DNA from: Poa pratensis
Taxonomy: Eukaryota > Streptophyta > Magnoliopsida > Poales > Poaceae
Direction of reading: 5' to 3'
Assembly: GCA_947311845.1 (NCBI GenBank)
Contig: CAMZMU010000027.1
Coordinates: 42,620,853-42,684,852, forward strand
Length of the DNA stretch: 64,000 nucleotides
Shown: positions 22,363-32,058 of the stretch, one piece after another
How positions within the stretch are numbered: position 1 is the stretch's first letter
How the letters are laid out: the number at the start of each line of letters is the position of its first letter
Program-made: the position numbers and the translations under genes
The notes under the pieces: generated by a model
Told to the model about the DNA's origin: nothing
Database searches by the model: none
The model's input: the letters and a program-made list of their open reading frames with translations, nothing else

Positions 22363-25021
22363 TCACCAAATTCCTCTGGTCCAAGGAGCTCAACCGGTCA
22401 ATGTGAGGGCATATCGCTACGCTCCTCACCAAAAGGACGAGATCGAAAAGCAAATCCATAAGATGCTAGAACAGGGGATCATTCGACACAGCTCGAGTTC
22501 TTTTGCTTCCCCGGTGCTGCTAGTTCGGAAGAAGGATGGGGAATGGAGGTTCTGTATTGATTATCGACAGCTAAATGCCATCACAATCAAGCACAAGCAT
22601 CCTATGCCAGTGGTAGAAGAATTGTTGGATGAAATCGCTGATGCTAAATGGTTCTCCAAACTTGATCTCTCTTCCGGGTACCATCAGTTGCGTGTGGCGG
22701 AAGGAGATGAATACAAAACAGCCTTCGGCACTCATCAAGGGCTCTATGAATTCCTAGTCACGCCTTTTGGTTTGACAAATGCCCCAGCAACATTTCAAGG
22801 AGTGATGAACACGATTTTTGACAAGCTTCTGAGGAAATCTGTACTAGTCTTCATGGACGACATACTGATATACAGTAAGTCAAAACAGGAACACGAGAAA
22901 CATCTCAGAGAGGTGTTCACTATTCTTCGTGCTCAGCAGTTCATACTCAAACGCTCGAAGTGCTTGTTTGCGCAGTAGAACCTCGAATACCTGGGGCATG
23001 TCATTGGTGTGGATGGTGTAGCCACTGACAGCACAAAGGTGGCAGCCGTCCAAGCATGGCCACGACCAAGGAATCTGAAGGAACTAAGGGGGATCCTTGG
23101 AATGGCGGGATACTACCGTCGTTTCATTGCTAATTACGGCATTATTAGCAGACCCTTGACTCAGTTACTTCGGAAAGGTGAGCAGTTCCAATGGACACCA
23201 ATAACGGAGGAAGCTTTCCTTGCTATGAAAAAAGCACTGATGGAGGCACCGGTGTTGGCCTTGCCAGATTTTTCACAACCGTTTGTTCTGGAAACGGATG
23301 CCTGTCAGCACGGAGTGGGAGCTGTCTTGATGCAGAAAGGTCACCCTATTGCTTATCTCAGCAAACCGCTTAGTCCTCGTAACCAAGCACTTTCAACATA
23401 TGAGAAGGAGTGTTTGGCAATCTTAATGGCAGTAGAGAAATGGCGTCCATATTTGCAGAGTCAAGAATTCACCATTCGGACAGACCATCAGAGCCTTCTT
23501 CATCTGACAGAACAACGACTAAACACTGGTTTGCAACACAAAGCGTTTGTGAAACTCATGGGCCTGCGCTATACCATTCAGTATAAAAAGGGGATAAACA
23601 ACGCAGCAGCCGATGCCCTGTCTCGCCGAGTGCCTGACAATGAGCTAGTGGCAATATCTACAATTGTGCCGTCTTGGCTAGATAAATTGGTGGCGGGCTA
23701 TGATGATGATGCCAGCACCAAGCAACTTTGGACTGAGCTGAGCATTACCAGTCCTAACAAGGAAGGTTTTGCCCTCGACAAAGGGGTAATTCGTCGCCAC
23801 GGCAAGGTCTGGGTAGGAGGAAATGAGTTGGCGCAACAACACATTTTACAAGCCATGCATGATAGTGGCATAGGCGGCCATTCTGGCATTTTGGCGACAT
23901 ACCAGCGCATCAAAAAGTTATTCTCCTGGCCTAATTTGAAGCAAACAGTCAAAGCCTTCGTACAGAAGTGTGATACTTGCCAGCGAGCAAAGGTGGAGCA
24001 CACTAAACTGCCAGGCCTGCTACAGCCATTACCAGTGCCACCCACGGCCTGGCATACGATCAGCCTGGATTTCGTTGAAGGACTACCCAAGTCAAATGGC
24101 TATGACGTTATATTGGTGGTGGTGGACAAATTAACCAAGTACGAGCACTTCATTCCCCTGAGACATCCATTCACAACAATGCAAGTGGCTGAAGCATTTG
24201 TTAACAACATTTACAAGCTTCATGGTCTTCCCCACTGCCTCATTTTTGACCGTGACAAGGTTTTTACGAGCAACCTGTGGAAGGAACTATTCTGCCTCAC
24301 TGATACTCAGCTGATGATGAGCTCAGCGTATCACCCTCAAACAGACGGTCAGATTGAACGCCTAAATCAATGCCTAGAGGCGTTTCTACGCTGCACGGTG
24401 CACGCGTGTCCTACTAAGTGGTTCCTTTGGTTGGCATTGGCTGAATTCTGGTACAACACCTCCTTCCACTCAGCGATTGGGCGGGCACCCTTCGAGGCAC
24501 TATATGGGCACCCTCCAAGACATTTTGGCATCTCTGCTGCGGCAACTTGTCAAGTGCCTGATCTGGAGTTTTGGCTGCAAGAACGAGAGGTGATGATGGC
24601 CTTACTGCGCCAACACTTACTGCGTGCCCAGCAACGCATGAAGAGGCAGGCGGACAAGAAGAGGACCGAGCGTTCCTTTGTAGTGGGCGACCTAGTTTTC
24701 TTGAAGCTTCAACCCTATGTGCAAACATCCCTAGCACCTCGGAGCAGTCAGAAACTGGCATTCAAATTCTTTGGTCCCTACAAGGTTTTGGCCCTGGTGG
24801 GAGAAGTAGCTTACAAACTTGATCTGCCAGCCACGAGCAAGATCCACAATGTGATTCATGTCTCACAGCTCAAACGGCGCCTTCCAGCAACACACAAAGT
24901 GAGTGACGATGTTGCTTACTTAACCTGGATGACTTTGCTCTCTTGCAGCCAGCTACAGTTTTGGCCACAAAGAAGATTCAGTGAGGTGGCGTCAAGGTGG
25001 ATCGTGTCTTGCTTCAGTTAA
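22304..25021 (+). pseudogene. Reina-like pol: RT, RNase H, integrase, broken
   Basis: The reverse transcriptase segment (22304-22978) has FSKLDLSSGYHQL and the catalytic FMDD in VFMDDILIYSK. It overlaps the protease in another frame, showing a frameshift near 22.35 kb, and ends at TAG 22976-22978. The second segment (23009-25021) has YLGHVI just before it, RNase H (LETDACQHGVGAVL, TDHQSL, DALSRR), the integrase HHCC zinc finger (HDSGIGGHSG...CDTCQRAK) and the DDE core (SLDFVEGLP, IFDRDKVF, HPQTDGQIERLN). The last codon, TAA, is formed by the first three bases of the hAT insert, so the C-terminal domain is cut off in this frame. Confidence 0.92.
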
Positions 25022-25666
25022 GGGTGGGCAAAAAACCGAAGACCGAAAACCGAAACCGAAAAGACCAAGACCGAAACCGAACTGACCGAATAATATGAGA
25101 CCGAATTAATTTTGGTCCCAACAATTGAGTGACCGAATTAAATTTGGTTACTTCGGTCCTATGTCTTGAGATGACCGAAATGACCGTATTAACCGAAATA
25201 TACTAAAACCCATCTCTTCACTCTATTTTTAGCCGGCCCATGATGACAAAAGTAGCCCAGTCACGCCATCACTTTGTCCCCACGATCTTGTATTCATTCC
25301 TTCGTTTTTAAACAACCTAGCCAGCAGTACTAATCCCAAGACTACATATGTAGCAGGTCAAAAAAATACACAAACAGGTAATAATCTAGCCACCGTACAA
25401 TCACAGACTGCATACTCCTTGCGTGCATGCAGCAAGCCTGCTGGTGCTCCGTCGAAAGTGTTAACTTTTGAAAAATGATTAGTTGATTTTGGTAATTAGT
25501 TGTGAAGTTGGTCTATTTGGTCATGACCGAAGACCGAACCGAATTAATCGAAGACCGAATAGCTGAAAACTAAAAAGACCGAGATTAATTTGGTCTTCAT
25601 TTTTAGATAACCGAATTTCTTAAAGACCGAATAGACCGAACAGAACAGACCGAACGCCCACCCTTA
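25019..25666. mobile_element. Non-autonomous hAT element rich in ACCGA
   Basis: 648 bp with TIR TAAGGGTGGGC at both ends and an exact 8-bp TSD GCTTCAGT (25011-25018 and 25667-25674). The two ends are packed with ACCGAA/TTCGGT phrases: about thirty GACCGA-like hits, dense in the outer 180 bp and sparse in the middle. In hAT elements such subterminal motifs are transposase binding sites; that function is inferred. It carries no transposase ORF. It lies inside the Reina-like element and is therefore younger. Confidence 0.9.
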
Positions 25667-25782
25667 GCTTCAGTGGCATGGGCTACCTCCGTCTTCGATC
25701 ACCTGGGAGGATCTATCATTGATGAAGCATCGCTTTTCATCGTCACTGGCTTGGGTCAAGCTAGCTCTCAAGAGGTGGGGAA

Positions 25783-26046
25783 TGTAACGCCCCTGATGCA
25801 CACGGATGGGCCAGGCCCATCTGAGGGAACCAAGACCCGACCCAAGCCCAGCAAGGAGTAGGTGCCGTCGTCGCCGCCACGCTACATGAGGATCTGCCAT
25901 CCATCATCCCCAACCCGAACCAGATAGAACTCTCGTTCAATTGCTGCCATTCAGGAGCTTCGTCTCCTTGTATCAATTCCGAATCCTGTACCGAATTAAG
26001 CACTATCTCATGAGATTCGTGGAGAAGCCCCAGCAGGGTCTCAACA
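25783..26046 (+). repeat. Reina-like element, 3' LTR
   Basis: 264 bp, preceded by a purine-rich tract AAGAGGTGGGGAA, the polypurine tract that primes plus-strand synthesis. Its sequence is nearly identical to the 5' LTR. Confidence 0.92.
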
Positions 26047-26716
26047 GCTGCCCACGGAGGTTTAGACGGAGCTGGGGTCTATGGCTACGCGGCTGCTGCG
26101 CCTAAATATTGGACTTTGATGGCCACGATCCTGCTCCAGTGATCCTGCCAGCCGTGTCCTGCCTCTGTCTATGTCCTGTCACGGCGCGCGACGCGACATG
26201 GTCGCCAGGAGAGCTTGCCGCTACGACGGTGCATCATTTGCTTGCTGCCCCAGTGGCACATGGGTTCGGACCAGATGGGGCTTTTAAACCATCGCCCTGG
26301 TTGGTCGCTCGAGATCCAACATTGTTTTATGAAGTTCAGTGACGCATGGCAGAACTGCCTTCTGCTTTGGCCAAACAATTGATGTTGCTCAATTTCCCTC
26401 GTCCGTCTTTGTTTTTTCCCCAAATGGGGAAATACACGGGTCTCTGCATCAAGTGATGCATATGGTATTTTGTTGCAACTTTAGTAGTATAAAGTTTACA
26501 AATCATGGAAATTCAAACATGTATCAACCAACGAAAATATGAGCAACTAAACAAATCGGTCCGTCTCTTTAGAACCTGCCACACATATCTAAAAAAAGAA
26601 TTAACCGGAACGGCTAACTTGATCAACAATATATGAGTATATCATTAGATTTGCATTTTAAAAAGTATTCAAAGGTACATAATTTTATCTCATATAACTC
26701 AAACATTGTTGACAAG

Positions 26717-26741
26717 ATTAATTAATTAATTAATTAATTAA
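26717..26741. repeat. (TTAA)n microsatellite
   Basis: ATTA repeated six times, next to the A-tail side of the LINE fragment. Probably a preferred AT-rich insertion site. Confidence 0.85.
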
Positions 26742-26824
26742 GGACATTTTTTTAGGTGTTACAAGCCATGGACCGGAAAAAAATGACCATTCCAAAGTAC
26801 GGCATCAAAATACTCAAGGCCTTT

Positions 26825-26825
<1 letters not shown>

Positions 26826-26856
<31 letters not shown>
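26826..26856. repeat. 31-base poly(C) run
   Basis: Thirty-one C in a row, then A and six more C. Its length is likely to be unreliable in assembly. Confidence 0.9.
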
Positions 26857-27301
26857 ACCCCCCAAAAGACCACCTTGATTTTTGCCACTATCATCGCCAC
26901 AGTAGAGGCTAGCTTGAGAAAGACTCGTGCATTGCTCTCCTTCCAAATCCTCAGCATTGCTATCGACACAAGGCCTTTAGAGTTGTGATTCCTTCCATTG
27001 ATCGGATCCGTCCACCAATACTTGACAGATGTCGCAAGATGCCAATATGGGTGGATGTCACGGATAACCAACCAATCTTTGACGGGGTTCCAAACTATCG
27101 TAGTGTATATACACTTGAAGAGGAGATGAACCGCTGTTTCTTGAACTTGATTGCAAAGCTTGCATCTATTACAATTTTCCCATCCACGGCGCTCCAATCT
27201 ATCCGTCGTTCAAACTCTATTTTGAGTGACTAACCAAATAAAGATGTTGCATTTCGGAACGCCTAATGTCTCCAAATAAGCTTTGGCATGGTCAAAGTGG
27301 T

Positions 27302-28383
27302 ACCGAGGAAACCAAGCGAGCTCCCGAACAGTAACTTGAGAGTTGTTCTCGACCTTTCCGCTGCTTCGCCGGCTCGCGCCTTGCTCCTCTCCGGCGGCGC
27401 TGCCGCTCGGTGTGGACATGGTGGCGTAGCCTGGCTTGTAAATACTAGGTTTAGGTTTAGTTTTAGCCGCTGTGCTAGGTTTGCCTATATGGCGTTGTCG
27501 GAGAGTAGCGTGGTGGATCTTGGCGGCCAGATCTGCCGTGCCGTGTCCTTCTTCTTCCAAGCTGCAGCTCGCCGGTGGCAAGCGGTGCTGCAGGCGACGT
27601 CGACGGAGGCGCGTATCTCTCCTAATAAGGTACGCAAAGGAAGCTTCGAGTTGGGGTTTTCCGGCCAGCCCTGGTCTTGGGCTGTTCTTCCTCTTCTTCA
27701 TGCTATGCTCTGGAGGTCGGAGTTAGTGATGAAGAGAAGATCTGGCAGCTTCCATAAGGCTGAACCCCTAGTTCTCTGCTGCAATTTCTTCGATCTGTCT
27801 CCTCTGGCTAGTGGCAAGAAGCCAGAGTCTGACGGCGGATTCATGCATCCTGTTTGGCGGCGGGAAGCTAGGTTTTCTAGAATTTCTGGAGCGGAATCGC
27901 TTGTCTTGCTATGTCGCAGTGGTTGCGGAAAGGAAGATCGGCGAGTTGGTTCTGGATTTCCACTAGGAGATCTGACTGCAAGTTGCGGAGATCATCAACG
28001 GCGGTGAGCTTCCGCTGTTGTTATTCCTGGCACAAGGAGCTACTCCGTGCCGTGGCAATTTCTTTGCCATGGCGTCTTCAACCTCCAGGCCAGAGTGCCA
28101 TTGCGGAGGCCCTTCTCCAGCTCTGCTGCGGCATCAAGCGTTGCAACCGTTTCCAAGTGGTCTCGTCCCTGGCGACGGCGTCGACGGCCGCTGCGTCGAG
28201 TTGCTCGATTCCGGTGGTGAAGGATCTGATTGCAATCTTATTTCTTTAGGCAAGGTCCTTTTTGTAAAGTCCAAGGACTTGGTTGTAATTTTCTTTTACT
28301 TTGTGATCCTTGATGTAATTTGTAACTCCACCGAGTAATGCAGTCTGGACCCTTCGGGGTCCTTCTCCTTGTTCAAAAAAAAA
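27302..28383 (+). mobile_element. Poly(A) retro-insert inside the LINE
   Basis: A 1.08-kb plus-strand insert ends in a poly(A) run (about 28375-28383). It is flanked by a 14-bp TSD with one mismatch: ATGGTCAAAGTGGT (27288-27301) and ATGGTCGAAGTGGT (28384-28397). The LINE frame stops on one side and resumes on the other. Poly(A) and TSD show L1-type retroposition in trans or of a truncated LINE. Open frames within it (up to 239 codons overall) have no recognisable domain. The end TTGTAATTTTCTTTTACTTT is AT-rich 3'-UTR-like. It could be a truncated LINE 3' end or a processed pseudogene. Confidence 0.8.
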
Positions 28384-28985
28384 ATGGTCGAAGTGGTGAG
28401 TGTAACAAATTGTTCCTTATAAGCCGAGTTCGCCGAGTAGCAACCATCATTGGAGAACTTCCGAGAGAGAGAATCTGGTTCATCACTGTTTAGATGGATG
28501 TGCTCGATCTTCTCCCAAAGAGCAAGGAATTGCGACATGTGGTTGGTGGTCAACCCATTTTCCATGTTGATTTTGGAAACCCATAGGTTATTTTCGATTC
28601 CTTTGGCCACCACGGCATTTTTGCTTGCCGAAATGTCGAAGATGAAGGGGGGAAATATATTTGGGGCAGCCCCCATCTAGCCATGAAGAGCTCCAAAACA
28701 GCGCCTTCTTGCCATTGCCTATGTACACCTTGGTGGCCGCTGCAAATAAATCTCGGAACCTTTGTAAAACTCTCCTTCTAACATTCAAAAACATCAGCGG
28801 CATTGTGAATACTTGCCCTTGACTTGTGGTGACTACCATGGTATCGGGCTATCGGCACGACGCAGAAGAACACTGAGGCAGCAATGGCCCAAGGATTGGC
28901 AGCACAACAGGTTCCCAACGTGGTAGGCTCTTCCAGTCTTCCACACATAGCAGGGCAGGACCATGGTACAGAACGTCTTCCTAAT

Positions 28986-29586
28986 CCATCTACTGCATGA
29001 TGCAAGTTGGCTGATCTGTAGAATTAAACGATTTCTGCTACTATCAGATGATATAGACACCAACACAATTGGCGGCGCAGCGGCGAAATGCTACACCAGC
29101 TGACAGTTCAGAGTGACTAGTTGCTGACTACGATAAGGGTGTGTGTTTAATGAATTTGAGAAGCTTCAACGATGAACTGTGTGTTTCCAGTGAAATGGAG
29201 TACTTATCCTGGCAGGCCATTTATGAATGATCAAGTGAAGGTTATTCTGGAGTTCTCACTACAGCTTACAAGGAAACTAGTGGGAGTCTGTAAACGGCCG
29301 TGTTCAGCATGATGGTGCATAACAAAGCTTGTTTTTTCGAAGAAAAAATCATCCCTAGGGTATGATTGCTAGTTTTAAATGTATTGGGCAGGGTTTGAAC
29401 TTTGAAGTCAACAGTAGAAGAAAGTGACACATTGGTGTAGACAACAAAGGACCACCGTCTGCCTACAGTTCGACAGTGATTTAAATTTCATTATTGCTTG
29501 CCACTAATTTCCTCATTGACTGGTCAATGACTGCGGAACAACTGGACAACCGGTCTTTCACGCTATATGGAAATACCATGGCATGC
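28986..29586. other. Gene-free 5' flank of the NB-ARC gene
   Basis: Single-copy-looking sequence without ORFs of note. It lies between the left duplication block and the promoter MITE. No core promoter element is certain here. Confidence 0.45.
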
Positions 29587-29595
29587 ATTTAAATA

Positions 29596-29775
29596 GAGTT
29601 AATAGCACCAGCGGTCACACAACTCGTCGTCGATGTGCACTTAAGTCACACTTCTCCAGAATGTGATTATTTGGTCACACAACTCGACAAGTGCGTGCAC
29701 GCAGAAAACCCCTGGAGAAGTGTGACTTAAGTGCACATTGGCGTCGAGTTGTGTGACCGCGGGTGCCATTAACTC
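29596..29775. mobile_element. Mutator-type MITE in the NB-ARC gene 5' flank
   Basis: A 180-bp element with near-perfect TIRs of about 64 bp: GAGTTAATAGCACCAGCGG at the left, the inverse with small changes at the right (CCGCGGGTGCCATTAACTC). It has an exact 9-bp TSD ATTTAAATA (29587-29595 and 29776-29784). A 9-bp TSD with long TIRs is the Mutator signature. It ends 88 bp before the ATG of the NB-ARC gene. Confidence 0.88.
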
Positions 29776-29862
29776 ATTTAAATAGCACCTTAGCTCAGAA
29801 TCTGATCTCTACCAAAACAGTTTCCTCCTTCAGCCATTCAGTCTCAACCTGAAAAGTTCAGA

Positions 29863-31317
29863 ATGGAAGTGGTTCTGTCTGCGGGTGCAGGTGAACTTGT
29901 TAGCAGATTTTTCTCCTTTTTGGTGAACACATATTCGGACGTCGGAGGCTTGGAGGAGAAGCAGGTGGAGAGACTGCAGCAGCTCCTGCGAAGAGCTCAC
30001 ATGGTTGTAGAGGAGGCGGACCGACGGTACATCACCAACTCTGGTATGCTTTTGCAACTGAAGATGCTATCTAGAGCTATGTACCACGGTTATCATGCGC
30101 TACACACCTTCAAGTGCAACCAGATAATCAAAGAGGGTTCTAGGGAAGTGAGGATTACCGAATCATTTGCATCATATCTTGGCACTCCCCTGAAGCGCTT
30201 CCGTGCAAACTCTGGTATATCAAATCACAAAATTGATAACAGATGCGACCTGCAAGATACCTTGTTAAAATTAGAGACTGTCATTTCTAATATGACAGAG
30301 TTTGTTATAAAGTTGAGTGGATGTGAATCCATTATGTTTCGCAGACCCTATGACACCTATCTTTACGCTGAGAACTTCATGTTCGGTCGTCAGACCGAGA
30401 AGCAACAACTCATCAACTTCTTGTTAGACCACAACCCTCCTGGTTCGCCACCTGTGCTTCCAATCATTGGTGGCAATCTAGTCGGGAAGAAAACTTTAGT
30501 AAAGCATGTTTGGAATGATGAGAAGGTCCATAATTATTTCTCTTCAGTTTTGCACTTCAACGGAGAGAACTTCTGTAGGATAGACAGTGAAAGCATATTA
30601 GGGAGAACATTGGTTGCTGTCACATTTGTTTCAGATGTCGATGATGGGGAGTGGAAATATTTTTATCAGACAGTGACAGGCATAAGCACAGAGATTAAGG
30701 TTATAATCGTAAGTAGGATGGAAAGTTTGGCAAAATATGGTACCGTGGAGCCAATCCACCTAAGTAGATTACCGGATGACGAATACAACTACCTCTTCAA
30801 GACACTAGCATTTGGAAGTGCGCAAGCAGAGGACCACCCAAAGCTGACACTATTGGCAGGAGAGTTCATCAAATTACTGCATGGGGATATTGTGCGAGTA
30901 TATGCAATTACCTATATATTGAGGATGGATCTTAGCCTTCGATTTTGGCTTAGCGCATTGAACCAACAACAAAAGTTTACAAAGAACAACTTGCCCCTAT
31001 ATGGTGAGAATCTGTCACACCCTTACAGATCACCCTATCCAATAGACATGACCGACTTTCTACCCACTCATGCTGCTCCGCTACATGTTATGCCTCCGCG
31101 GACTGAAACCGATGTTTCCGATAGGAAACTACCCAAGGTAAGGTTTCAAGATATCATGGTGAATCCTTCCCTTCGTCCAGAAGGTGACTTTGATTTAGTG
31201 ACATGGGAATCACGGGTACCCCCTTATCCTGAGTTAAGCTTCCATGTACCGTCTTCTGCTCAACAAATGCCTAAAACAACCTTGCGGCGGAAGCGTGAAG
31301 CAAGTATTTGTCTCTAA
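29863..31317 (+). CDS. CC-NB-ARC-type protein without LRR (484 aa), degenerate nucleotide site
   Basis: An intact single-exon ORF. Residues 30-95 resemble the Rx-type coiled-coil region (RLQQLLRRAHMVVEEADRRY, LLQLKMLSRAMYHGYHAL). The NB-ARC part begins with FMFGRQTEKQQLI (about 172-184). Its P-loop reads GGNLVGKKTL (about 203-212) where GxGGxGKTTL is usual, so ATP binding may be impaired. The segment between P-loop and the RNBS-B-like KVIIVSRMESLAKY (about 279-292) is short, and the kinase-2 motif is unclear (SDVDDGEW). No GLPLA or MHD motif is seen. Instead of LRRs the C-terminus carries RFQDIMVNPS and FDLVTWESRVPPYPE (about 443-457) and ends with basic residues. From memory, a grass-specific set of NB-ARC proteins has this layout. 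A role in immunity is inferred from family only; it may act as a helper or decoy, or be a pseudo-NLR kept open. Confidence 0.85.
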   Translation: MEVVLSAGAGELVSRFFSFLVNTYSDVGGLEEKQVERLQQLLRRAHMVVEEADRRYITNSGMLLQLKMLSRAMYHGYHALHTFKCNQIIKEGSREVRITESFASYLGTPLKRFRANSGISNHKIDNRCDLQDTLLKLETVISNMTEFVIKLSGCESIMFRRPYDTYLYAENFMFGRQTEKQQLINFLLDHNPPGSPPVLPIIGGNLVGKKTLVKHVWNDEKVHNYFSSVLHFNGENFCRIDSESILGRTLVAVTFVSDVDDGEWKYFYQTVTGISTEIKVIIVSRMESLAKYGTVEPIHLSRLPDDEYNYLFKTLAFGSAQAEDHPKLTLLAGEFIKLLHGDIVRVYAITYILRMDLSLRFWLSALNQQQKFTKNNLPLYGENLSHPYRSPYPIDMTDFLPTHAAPLHVMPPRTETDVSDRKLPKVRFQDIMVNPSLRPEGDFDLVTWESRVPPYPELSFHVPSSAQQMPKTTLRRKREASICL

Positions 31318-31408
31318 TGTTCTGCACCTAGCTCTTCCTATTGATCCATTTTGGTACAATGGCAAACTGTTGTAATCGAAATTTTCAGTAATCAAATAAC
31401 TTGATGCA

Positions 31409-31414
31409 AATAAA
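31409..31414 (+). other. Polyadenylation signal AATAAA of the NB-ARC gene
   Basis: Canonical AATAAA about 92 bp after the stop codon, in a T-rich 3' region. Confidence 0.55.
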
Positions 31415-31489
31415 TGGAGCTTAACCTCCTTTTCGAAAAACTAGTGAAATTTGTCTTTATGTTCAAGTTCTTACAGTTGTGAACAAGAG

Positions 31490-31625
31490 TTATCCTTGTA
31501 AATCTTTCTTTTTTTGAATGTGTGCATGCCAAGAAGATTTATCCTTGTAAATCTTCTTGGCATGCATCTCATGGTAAACTGAGTTATCCTTGTAAATCTT
31601 CTTGGCATGCATCTCGTGGTAAACT
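31490..31625. repeat. Short tandem repeat with ATCCTTGTAAATCTT core
   Basis: Two near-identical copies of about 46 bp (ATCCTTGTAAATCTTCTTGG, then CATGCATCTC[AG]TGGTAAACT) follow one partial copy. An inverse piece, GCATGCCAAGAAGATTTA, lies just before them, so the first copy can form a hairpin. It lies in the 3' flank of the NB-ARC gene. Confidence 0.75.
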
Positions 31626-32058
31626 TAATGCCTGGTGTGTTTGAGGTGGTTGGTTTTGTCCTGTAAAAGTGTAGCTTATGTCCTCGGCATACGCTATTGG
31701 CATTGGCTGATTTGGTTTTATTAATTTAAAGCAGGACACCTAAAAAACATGTTATCCATGCTTATAGGGTCCATGTTCCATTACAATTGTCAAGTTCATA
31801 TGTGCATCGCGTTGATGTTTGAAATTCTTAAAGACTAGCTTGTCTGATTATTTTGTTTGTGTCAGTTTGCGGTGGAGCCCATTTTCATGTTTCATCTTAA
31901 TTTTTGCTACTACAACAACAACGTGATGTTGGGTGGCGAATGTTAGTAGGCCTCATAGTGCTGCCTTGCTAAAGAAGGTTGCGCTGCCAGAATGTTACAG
32001 ATTCTGAAGCTTTCTGGTAGCATTGACACAATCTATGTTAACTATATCACGCTGTTAA

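Larger units (their letters stand above)
20034..26046 (+). mobile_element. Ty3/gypsy chromovirus, Reina-like, inactive
   Basis: Two LTRs of 271 and 264 bp begin TGT[CA]ACGCCCC and end GGGTCTCAACA. The flanking 5-mers are GCTTC and GCTGC, a TSD with one mismatch. A primer site complementary to initiator tRNA-Met follows the left LTR. The order of domains is gag, protease, reverse transcriptase, RNase H, integrase. Short LTRs, the initiator-Met primer site and the CFTCGDKW knuckle suggest the Reina clade. The LTRs differ by about four substitutions plus small indels, so insertion was fairly recent on the scale of this window. A hAT element (25019-25666) is inserted at the pol 3' end. Stops and a frameshift make it non-autonomous. 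Confidence 0.92.
26745..28800 (-). mobile_element. 5'-truncated LINE fragment with nested retro-insert
   Basis: The minus strand, outside the insert at 27302-28383, encodes the C-terminal part of a LINE ORF2. Upstream comes VYIGNGKKALFWSSSWLDG (about 28.7 kb) and SANSAYKEQF (about 28.4 kb). Downstream of the insert come LGVPKCNIFIWLVTQNRV and the zf-RVT motif CNRCKLCNQ with HLLFKC (about 27.1 kb), then RIWKESNARVF. The 3' end is an A-tail seen as T's near 26747. A 31-base C run (26826-26856) lies near the end. The right limit is approximate and no TSD was found. Frameshifts are present. Confidence 0.82.
26148..28985. repeat. Left copy of a diverged duplication around the NB-ARC gene
   Basis: Three blocks match, in the same order and orientation, blocks at 32.1-32.75 kb. 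Block 1 (about 26160-26430) shares GGTTCGGACCAGATG and CTTTGGCCAAAC. Block 2 (about 26560-26700) shares ATCAACAATATATG and TACATAATTTT-like sequence. Block 3 (28805-28985) shares TACTTGCCCTTGACTTGT and TTGGCAGCACAACAGGTTCC. A LINE with its own nested insert separates blocks 2 and 3 in this copy. Confidence 0.75.

Noticed and set aside
22304..25021. Plant pararetrovirus-like origin for the RT and RNase H
   Set aside because: The presence of LTRs, PBS and a full integrase downstream of RNase H fits a Ty3/gypsy chromovirus, not a pararetrovirus.
27288..28007. 239-codon plus ORF as a host gene
   Set aside because: It lies within the poly(A) retro-insert, starts in its TSD and has no recognisable domain.
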